Below, in pieces: positions 1 through 5,054 of a DNA stretch of 10,999 nt (within the stretch, counting starts at the first letter, position 1; the number at the start of each line of letters is the position of its first letter). The position numbers were made by a program, and so were the translations under genes. This stretch comes from RGDT01 sp964630925 (GTDB lineage: Bacteria > Planctomycetota > Planctomycetia > Gemmatales > Gemmataceae): contig CAZVZK010000241.1 in the NCBI GenBank assembly GCA_964630925.1, forward strand, positions 1 through 10,999. The letters run 5' to 3'. Under the pieces are notes generated by a model. The model did not search any database. It was not told the DNA's origin and worked only from the letters and a program-made list of their open reading frames with translations.

Positions 1-727
1 CGAGTGGCTCACCTACCCCGCCAAACCTTGCTCGCCCAAGTAGGCCTCCACCCGAGATCCCCTCTCGCTTGAAATAGGCCAACAGGCCCCGCTCGAGAGC
101 CGTCATGGCCTCGGCCAGGGTGTCCGGCTTGTCGTCCTCGAACACCTGCCCGCCATAGTCCAACGCCCGGACGATGAAACCGAACCCCTCCTGGTCGCCG
201 ATCTCGATGTGGCCGTACCCGTCCACCCATCGGGCGATGGCCGGGAACAGTTTCTCCACGCCTCGCTGTTCGGCGGATGGCTCGGCGAGGCCGACGCGGC
301 GGACCTCCCTCAAATGGCGAAGGTGGGCCTTGTAGGCCTCCTCGATGCCGGGTAGCTCGTGCAGGACCGATGCAGCGATGCCGAGCTCGGCGAGGTGCGG
401 GAACAACTCCCGCCACTGGGGGTGGCCACGCACGGACAGCCGGGGAGGCCGACGGGCCGCGCCGGACAGGGGCCTCCGCATGGCATGGGCGAGGAGCGTC
501 GCCATGTCATTGACGGAAGGCCTGCCCCGCACCTCTGAGGAGGCCAGGAGGCTGCCGCCCTCATCCACGACCATCCCCAGATAGTCCGTCAGGCTCTGCG
601 TCATCAGCTTGGGCAGGGCCTGGAAGTCGGCCTGCCAGGTTTCCGTTTCCAGGGGAAGACGCTTCAGCCGGCTCTTGACGAAGGCCGCGCCCTTCCCGAG
701 TGCGAGATTCTCCTCCCGCCGTGCCAT
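1..727 (-). CDS. DUF6930-like domain protein, 3' end cut by window edge
   Basis: Reading leftward from the ATG at 727 gives at least 242 codons with no stop before base 2, so the gene is partial at its C-terminus. A good Shine-Dalgarno (GGGAGGG, about 6 nt spacing) precedes the ATG, which lies 3 bp after the stop of the 123-aa gene, suggesting tight coupling. Residues about 31-140 (from WQADFQALPK through SSEVRGRPS, RRPPRLSVRG and LAELGI to VLHELPG) match the layout I associate with DUF6930: a W-x-x-D opening, an SE-V-x-x-RP step, then a P-P-R-L-x-V strand and an L-GI helix. Residues about 158-222 (LFPAIARWVDGYGHIEIG, then GFGFIVRALDYGG, then DTLAEAMTALERGL) look like a second small alpha/beta module. 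I know no catalytic motif and no biochemical role for this family. The family name comes from memory of sequence pattern; that the frame is coding is much more certain. Confidence 0.75.
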   Translation of the reverse strand, partial: MARREENLALGKGAAFVKSRLKRLPLETETWQADFQALPKLMTQSLTDYLGMVVDEGGSLLASSEVRGRPSVNDMATLLAHAMRRPLSGAARRPPRLSVRGHPQWRELFPHLAELGIAASVLHELPGIEEAYKAHLRHLREVRRVGLAEPSAEQRGVEKLFPAIARWVDGYGHIEIGDQEGFGFIVRALDYGGQVFEDDKPDTLAEAMTALERGLLAYFKREGISGGGLLGRARFGGVGEPL

Positions 728-730
728 CGT

Positions 731-1102
731 TTACCCTCCCCCGCGTGCCTTCTTCTCGCCGGCGCGCTTCGCCAAGAATTCCGACTCATCGCCCCCGTGG
801 AAGAAGATCATTCCGTGCAGCTCCTCGCCCCTGACGACGCACCATCCCCGCCCCTGTGCGGGGTCCATCTCGTCGTTGCCGTCCCAGGTCCACTCCACGG
901 CCTGTTCGCCGTCCCGAGTGCCCAGCCTGCAGCTCATGTTCCCGTGGACGTAGCCGAAGTGGAACGACCCTCCGCGGTGGTCATTGAATTCGATGTAAGC
1001 CGGCTCTTCCTTGTCGAGGTAGTCCTCGTCCCAGGCGGACATCGAGACGATGCGCCACCGCCCGGTGAAAGGGGAGTCAGGTGCGGCCTTCTTCTTCGGC
1101 AT
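731..1102 (-). CDS. Conserved small soluble protein of unknown function (123 aa)
   Basis: The chosen start is the ATG at 1102, preceded by GGAGCAGG at suitable spacing, giving MPKKKAAPDS. An in-frame ATG at 1174 would add 24 residues but lacks a comparably clear ribosome site. The protein is rich in aromatic and acidic residues. It opens with F-x-G-x-W-x-I (residues 12-18), followed by M-S-x-WD-x-DY-x-D, a YIEFNDHRGG strand, FHFGYVHGNM, a WDGNDEMDP motif (73-81) and HGMIFFHGGD (96-105). The alternating pattern suggests a compact beta-sheet protein, and the early G-x-W recalls calycin/lipocalin-like folds, which is only a fold guess. There is no signal peptide or membrane segment, so it is probably cytoplasmic. 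It follows the dioxygenase by 93 bp and ends 3 bp before the DUF6930-like gene. I recognise the motif pattern from planctomycete and other bacterial hypothetical proteins, but no function is known to me. Confidence 0.82.
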   Translation of the reverse strand: MPKKKAAPDSPFTGRWRIVSMSAWDEDYLDKEEPAYIEFNDHRGGSFHFGYVHGNMSCRLGTRDGEQAVEWTWDGNDEMDPAQGRGWCVVRGEELHGMIFFHGGDESEFLAKRAGEKKARGGG

Positions 1103-1195
1103 GGTCCTGCTCCATTCACCGTCCCAAGGCGGTTCGCCCCGAATTGTGAGGCGATACCAAGGCATTGCGCCCACCGGGGTCAGCCCGCGTCCCCG

Positions 1196-3505
1196 CTACG
1201 CCAGGAGCGCCTCCAGCGAGCGCACGTCCGCGAGACGCTTCACGTCCTCGTGGTACTTCTTCAGCGCCGCCTGGAACGACGCCGTGTTCTTCGTGCAGAC
1301 GAGTGTGTGCGGCGAGCCGCGCCGCTCCGTCGTCATGTCGAGGTCGCACTTGTCGGCGCGGATGCGGCTCTCCAGGTGCGAGCGCCGCTCCTGGATCGCC
1401 CGGAACCGATGCTCGCGCTCCGCCGGGTCGGCCAGGAACTTCGCCAGCTCGCGGCACTCCCGACAGGTGCAGCTCACGTCGGCCGGGCGGCGGAAATCGA
1501 CGGGCAGCTTCGGCTCCTCGCTCGTCAGGGCTTCCAACTGCCCCCGGCAGCCGTCGATCCAGTTGCGCACCCCCGCGCCGAGCTTCTTGCCGTGCTTCTC
1601 CAGCCACGGCCTGAGCTTCTCCAGCGCCGCGAGGTGGGACTCCGCCAGCGGGTAACGTTTCGGCAGCGCGAGGGCGTGTTCGACCACGCGCGTCAGCAGC
1701 TCGTCCTGCCCAGCGGCGCTCAGGCCGCGCGCCAGCCGGCCCAGGATGGCGGCGCGGTTCAGGCGGACGGTGTCGTACTCCCACTCGTGCGCGCGTTTCC
1801 GGGTGTCCGCCTCGATCAGCGCCGCCACCACAGGCGGGGCCGCCGCCGCACGCAGCGCCCCCAGGGCGTCGTCCTTCTTGCCCTTCGCCAGACACACCAC
1901 CTCGAGCAGGCGGATGTTCCTCTGGAGCGTCGCTTCCGTCGTCGCCTTGAACGCCTCCTCCAGCTCGCCACGCACCTCCGCCCACCCGATGGCCGCGCAC
2001 GCCGGGGCGAGGTGGTCGCCGGGGTCGGAATTCGCGTCGGCGGGCAGGATCTCCCGCAGGTACTTCTTGATCATCCCGGCATCGCCGATCACGGCGAGCG
2101 CGCGGAACAGGGCGGCGCGGCGCTCCTCGTCCTCACCGAAGGAGCGCTCCGGCGTCCAGTTGCGCAGCAGCGCCTCGGCGAAGCCGCGGATCGCGGCTTC
2201 GCGGTCCGTCGGCCTGCCGTCCTTCGCCCACCGCTCCGCCGTGTCCGCCAGCACGTCGGCGGCCTGCCGGCAGCCGGCGTCGCAGAGAACGTCGAAATGC
2301 AGGCGTTCCGGCCAGATGACGACGGCGGCGTGGCGGTACCAGTGGTCGAGCGTCATGCCGGCGTTGCCGGTGTAGCCCTCGAACTCCGTCTGCGGCGTGA
2401 TGCCGCGCAACGCCCCCTCGCCGCCCAGCACCTCCTCCGTCTCAAGGCTCATCTGCCGGAGCGGGAACGCCGACCCGTCGTCGGCCTGCCAGTGCGACAG
2501 CCCCAGCGACTCGTCGAAGACCTCCCCCATCTCGTAATCGGAGGCCTCACCCGACTCCTCCTCGTACCAGCTCCCGCGGCGGCGCGAGGTCCGCCTGCCG
2601 ACGTACTCGGCCGAGCCCGATTCGTGCAGCGTCAGCAGCGCGAGGTAGGCTCGGCAGCCGGCCCTCCCGGCCGCGGCGAGCAGCGCCTGTGCCTTGGGGC
2701 GGTCTGCCCCCTTGAGGGCGTCCCAGCTCACGCCGGCCTCCGTGTACTGATGGCCGAGCGGCACGACGAGCTTGTCCGTGGCCGTCGCCGCCCAGGGGGT
2801 CAGCACGGCGGCGATGGCGTCCGTCGCGGCGGCGGCGCTGGGGGCTGTGATGCGCTTCTTCGATTTGGCGAGGGAGAGGTTGTAGACGAGGCAGAGGCGG
2901 TGGCCCGAGGTGACGGGGCGGATCTCGTGCTCGCAGTCCGCGTAGAAGGCGGCGTGGCAAAGGCGGCGGGGCGACTCGGTGGAGTGGTCGATGACACGCT
3001 CCTCGCCCTCGTGCCGCACCAACAGCTCGCCGCCGGTGTAGTTGGACGGCAAGACGATGACCAGCGTGGCGACCATGCGCTCCGCCTTCTCGCCGTCCTT
3101 GTGCGGCAGGAAGAAGCTGCCCGGCTCGTAGAGGAGCATCTCGTACAGCTCGGCGGACAGCTCCTCCCCCTCCAGCCCCAGCCCCTGCCGCACCGACTCG
3201 ACGGTCCTGGCCAGGTACTCGGCCCAGTCGGGGCTGTCGAGGACGAAGCGGTCCGGCTTGAGGCGCCAGACGCGGCGGACGTCGGTGTCGGTGAGCGTGC
3301 GCTCGCCCTTGCCGAACGGGGCCCGCTCGCACAGCGCCTTCAGCTCCCCTGCCTGGTGCGTCGTCAGGGGGAAGGAGATCGGGCCGAGGCCCGGCACCTC
3401 CAGGCCCGGCAGGAACGCCGGGGCCGTGCCGGCGGCGGTGAAGGAGCCGGGGCGGTCGATGCCCTTGAGGGCCGCGATCAGGTCCGAGTCGAAGCCGCGT
3501 GCCAC
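1196..3505 (-). CDS. 2-oxoglutarate/Fe(II) dioxygenase (prolyl 4-hydroxylase type) with long C-terminal helical region
   Basis: The protein is 769 aa from a GTG at 3505. The N-terminal third carries a 2OG/Fe(II) oxygenase core: YEPGSFFLPHKDGEK gives the iron-binding H135-x-D137. TLVIVLPSNYTGGELLVRH forms core strands. CEHEIRPVTSGHRLCLVYNL supplies the distal H193 and, exactly ten residues later, R203, the usual 2-oxoglutarate carboxylate ligand. Enzymes of this fold couple 2OG decarboxylation and O2 to hydroxylation of a substrate, often a protein side chain; the substrate here is unknown. A middle motif, FEGYTGNAG followed by WYRHAAVVIWP (about 375-398), is distinctive. Residues about 400-660 look alpha-helical, HEAT-like in character. 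The C-terminus has CTCREC (679-684), further cysteines at 720 and 737, and ERRGSPHTLVCTK, possibly a metal-binding module. There is no signal peptide, so it is probably cytosolic. Some large fungal Fe2OG proteins, as I recall, share this layout. It follows the 73-aa gene by 22 bp. Confidence 0.9.
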   Translation of the reverse strand: MARGFDSDLIAALKGIDRPGSFTAAGTAPAFLPGLEVPGLGPISFPLTTHQAGELKALCERAPFGKGERTLTDTDVRRVWRLKPDRFVLDSPDWAEYLARTVESVRQGLGLEGEELSAELYEMLLYEPGSFFLPHKDGEKAERMVATLVIVLPSNYTGGELLVRHEGEERVIDHSTESPRRLCHAAFYADCEHEIRPVTSGHRLCLVYNLSLAKSKKRITAPSAAAATDAIAAVLTPWAATATDKLVVPLGHQYTEAGVSWDALKGADRPKAQALLAAAGRAGCRAYLALLTLHESGSAEYVGRRTSRRRGSWYEEESGEASDYEMGEVFDESLGLSHWQADDGSAFPLRQMSLETEEVLGGEGALRGITPQTEFEGYTGNAGMTLDHWYRHAAVVIWPERLHFDVLCDAGCRQAADVLADTAERWAKDGRPTDREAAIRGFAEALLRNWTPERSFGEDEERRAALFRALAVIGDAGMIKKYLREILPADANSDPGDHLAPACAAIGWAEVRGELEEAFKATTEATLQRNIRLLEVVCLAKGKKDDALGALRAAAAPPVVAALIEADTRKRAHEWEYDTVRLNRAAILGRLARGLSAAGQDELLTRVVEHALALPKRYPLAESHLAALEKLRPWLEKHGKKLGAGVRNWIDGCRGQLEALTSEEPKLPVDFRRPADVSCTCRECRELAKFLADPAEREHRFRAIQERRSHLESRIRADKCDLDMTTERRGSPHTLVCTKNTASFQAALKKYHEDVKRLADVRSLEALLA

Positions 3506-3511
3506 GGGCAA

Positions 3512-3518
3512 CCCTCCT
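3512..3518 (-). promoter_or_regulatory. Ribosome binding site that fixes the dioxygenase start
   Basis: On the minus strand the sequence is AGGAGGG, then ttgccc, then GTG. This strong Shine-Dalgarno sits 6 nt before the GTG at 3505. It directly abuts the alternative TTG at 3511, which is therefore an unlikely start. Confidence 0.8.
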
Positions 3519-3527
3519 GTTCAGGGC

Positions 3528-3749
3528 CTATTCAGGGCCCATCTCGTCGATGCGGGAGAAGAAGCGCCCGAAGAAGCGCATGACCCACGACCCGAGCCAC
3601 CACGCCATCAGCCCGAAGACCAGGACGATGGCGGCGGCCATCAGGTACTTGCCCAGGGGCGTGTTCAGCCCGGATTCGCGCGGGCCGCCGCCGTCGTCGG
3701 CATCGCGGTTGATGCGTCCGCCGATCCAGGAACGGTCTCTCGCGGCCAC
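3528..3749 (-). CDS. Small single-pass membrane protein (73 aa)
   Basis: This is a GTG start (MAARDRSWIGG) preceded by GAGGGAGG at about 5-7 nt, a strong ribosome site that supports a genuine gene despite its size. Residues 1-33 form a charged, glycine-rich, probably disordered tail. Residues about 35-58 (YLMAAAIVLVF then GLMAWWLGSW) form one clear transmembrane helix, followed by a basic-aromatic stretch, RFFGRFFSR, and an acidic end. The positive charges after the helix suggest that the C-terminus faces the cytoplasm. It is the first gene of the minus-strand set and ends 22 bp before the dioxygenase start, so the two are likely co-transcribed. An overlapping frame (3532-3765) has no such composition and is a shadow. 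I recognise no family; a membrane anchor or partner role would be pure inference. Confidence 0.68.
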   Translation of the reverse strand: MAARDRSWIGGRINRDADDGGGPRESGLNTPLGKYLMAAAIVLVFGLMAWWLGSWVMRFFGRFFSRIDEMGPE

Positions 3750-3770
3750 GGCGTGCCTCCCTCAAGAAAA

Positions 3771-3799
3771 GGGATACGCGGCGGTGCGTGCTTCGCCAA
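3771..3799 (-). promoter_or_regulatory. Weak candidate promoter for the 73-aa gene / dioxygenase operon
   Basis: On the minus strand TTGGCG (3799-3794) is followed after 17 nt by TATCCC (3776-3771), upstream of the GTG at 3749. The -35 matches 4 of 6 and the -10 only 3 of 6 sigma-70 consensus bases. The position, facing away from the dxr promoter, is right, but the match is poor. Confidence 0.3.
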
Positions 3800-3826
3800 T
3801 CCGCCGCCGGGTGAGAGGCGCCCGCC

Positions 3827-3856
3827 TTGCGTCCTTCCGGCTCGCCGCACTACAAT
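3827..3856 (+). promoter_or_regulatory. Candidate promoter of the dxr-rseP operon
   Basis: TTGCGT (3827-3832), an 18-nt spacer and TACAAT (3851-3856, 5 of 6 to TATAAT) resemble a sigma-70-type promoter. Transcription would begin near 3863, about 20 nt before the GTG chosen for dxr. If real, the ATG at 3855 overlaps the -10 box and cannot be the start. The same layout (TTGCGG, 18 nt, TAGGAT) is found before the DUF1501 gene. Confidence 0.5.
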
Positions 3857-3881
3857 GCCCGGACGGCCCCGGAGCGTCATC

Positions 3882-5054
3882 GTGGCAGCCGGCACCCAAC
3901 GTCGCGTCGTCGTCCTCGGCTCCACAGGGTCGATCGGCACCAGCACGCTCGACGTGGCCCGACACCTCCCCGATCACATCCACGTCCTCGGCCTGTCCGC
4001 CCACTCCTCCCTCGACGCCCTCGTCGCACAGGCCCGCGAATTCCGCCCGCGCTTCGTCTGCGTCACCGGCCCCGGCGACCTCCCCGCCGACGCCCTCCCA
4101 CGCGGGACCGAGCTGCTGCGCGGCGAGGACGGGCTGGCACGCATGGTCACCCACCCCGACGCCGACGTGGTGGTGTCTGCCATCGTCGGGGCCGCCGGCC
4201 TGCACGGCACCTGGGCGGCGCTGGAGGCCGGCAAGACCGTCGCCGTCGCCAACAAGGAGACGCTGGTGATGGCCGGGCCGCTCGTCACCGCCCTCGCCCG
4301 GCGCACCGGCGGCACGCTCCTCCCCGTGGACTCCGAACACTCCGCCATCTTCCAGGCGCTGCGCGGCAACGACATCGCGGACGTGGAGCGTCTGGTCCTG
4401 ACCGGCTCGGGCGGGCCGTTCCGCGGCAAGAAACGCCACGAGCTTGAGGACGTCACGGTCGAGCAGGCCCTCAAACACCCGACGTGGACGATGGGGCGGA
4501 AGATCACCATCGACTCGGCCACGCTGATGAACAAGGCGCTGGAGGTGATCGAGGCACGCTGGCTGTTCGGCATCGGGGCCGAACGCCTCTCGGTGGTCAT
4601 CCACCCGGAGTCGGTGGTCCACTCGTTCGTGGAGTACGTGGACGGCAGCGTGATGGCCCAGATGTCCCCGCCCGACATGCGGCTGCCGATCCAGTACGCG
4701 CTGACCTACCCGCGACGCCTCCCCGGCCCCGCTCGGAAGCTCGACTGGGCCGGCCTCAGCGGCTGGCGCTTCGAGCGGCCTGACGCGGAGACGTTCCCGT
4801 CCCTAGAATTGGGATTCGAGGTGGCGCGCGTCGGCGGCACGGCGGGCGCCGTGCTGAACGCGGCCAACGAGGCCGCCGTCGGCGCCTTCCTCGAAGGGGG
4901 GATGTCGTTCCTCGACATCCCGCGCGCGTGCCGGGCCGCCCTCGACCACCATGACTTCGACCCCTCCCCGACGCTGGCGGCGCTCTCCGCCGCCGACCGC
5001 CGGGCCCGCCAGGAGATAGGCCGTTGGACAAGCCGCAAGACACCCCCCCAGTGA
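3882..5054 (+). CDS. dxr: 1-deoxy-D-xylulose 5-phosphate reductoisomerase
   Basis: Dxr converts DXP to 2-C-methyl-D-erythritol 4-phosphate with NADPH and a divalent metal. It is the first committed step of the MEP pathway to isoprenoids, in the cytosol. The protein is 390 aa, close to the 398 aa of E. coli Dxr. Visible motifs are GSTGSIG (13-19, NADPH-binding turn), ANKETLVMAG (123-132), PVDSEHSAIFQ with metal ligands D150 and E152, the WTMG flap (202-205), and DSATLMNKALEVIEARWLFG with N217, K218 and third metal ligand E221. HPESVVHSFVEYVDGS and LNAANEAAV follow, so all catalytic elements are present. The GTG at 3882 was chosen because GGAG lies 7 nt upstream and the TACAAT box overlaps the alternative ATG at 3855, which would give 399 aa. 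Its stop overlaps the start region of rseP, a widely conserved neighbour. Confidence 0.97.
   Translation: MAAGTQRRVVVLGSTGSIGTSTLDVARHLPDHIHVLGLSAHSSLDALVAQAREFRPRFVCVTGPGDLPADALPRGTELLRGEDGLARMVTHPDADVVVSAIVGAAGLHGTWAALEAGKTVAVANKETLVMAGPLVTALARRTGGTLLPVDSEHSAIFQALRGNDIADVERLVLTGSGGPFRGKKRHELEDVTVEQALKHPTWTMGRKITIDSATLMNKALEVIEARWLFGIGAERLSVVIHPESVVHSFVEYVDGSVMAQMSPPDMRLPIQYALTYPRRLPGPARKLDWAGLSGWRFERPDAETFPSLELGFEVARVGGTAGAVLNAANEAAVGAFLEGGMSFLDIPRACRAALDHHDFDPSPTLAALSAADRRARQEIGRWTSRKTPPQ

Noticed and set aside
9..564. Minus-strand frames at 9-416 and 310-564
   Set aside because: They overlap the continuous 242-codon frame beginning at 727, which has a ribosome site and a family-like sequence. 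The shorter frames are compositionally biased shadows.
1103..1174. Longer N-terminus for the 123-aa protein
   Set aside because: The ATG at 1102 has GGAGCAGG upstream and begins MPKKK, a natural start. The added 24 residues show no recognised feature.
797..3583. Long plus-strand open frame of 928 codons
   Set aside because: It lies opposite the dioxygenase. Its translation is Arg/Val/Leu-rich with no domain, as expected from the complement of a GC-rich gene; the minus-strand frame carries the catalytic motifs.
3855..3857. ATG start for dxr (399 aa)
   Set aside because: It overlaps the TACAAT -10 candidate and has no clear ribosome site. It remains possible, as the length would still be acceptable.
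3258..3881. In-frame upstream extension of dxr to 598 codons
   Set aside because: The extension overlaps the opposite-strand dioxygenase and 73-aa genes and is not Dxr-like. The GTG at 3882 has a ribosome site and gives the family's normal length.
5051..5053. GTG start for rseP overlapping the dxr stop
   Set aside because: The GTGA overlap is attractive for coupling, but it lacks a ribosome site, whereas the TTG at 5024 has AGGAG at 8 nt. Kept as the alternative.
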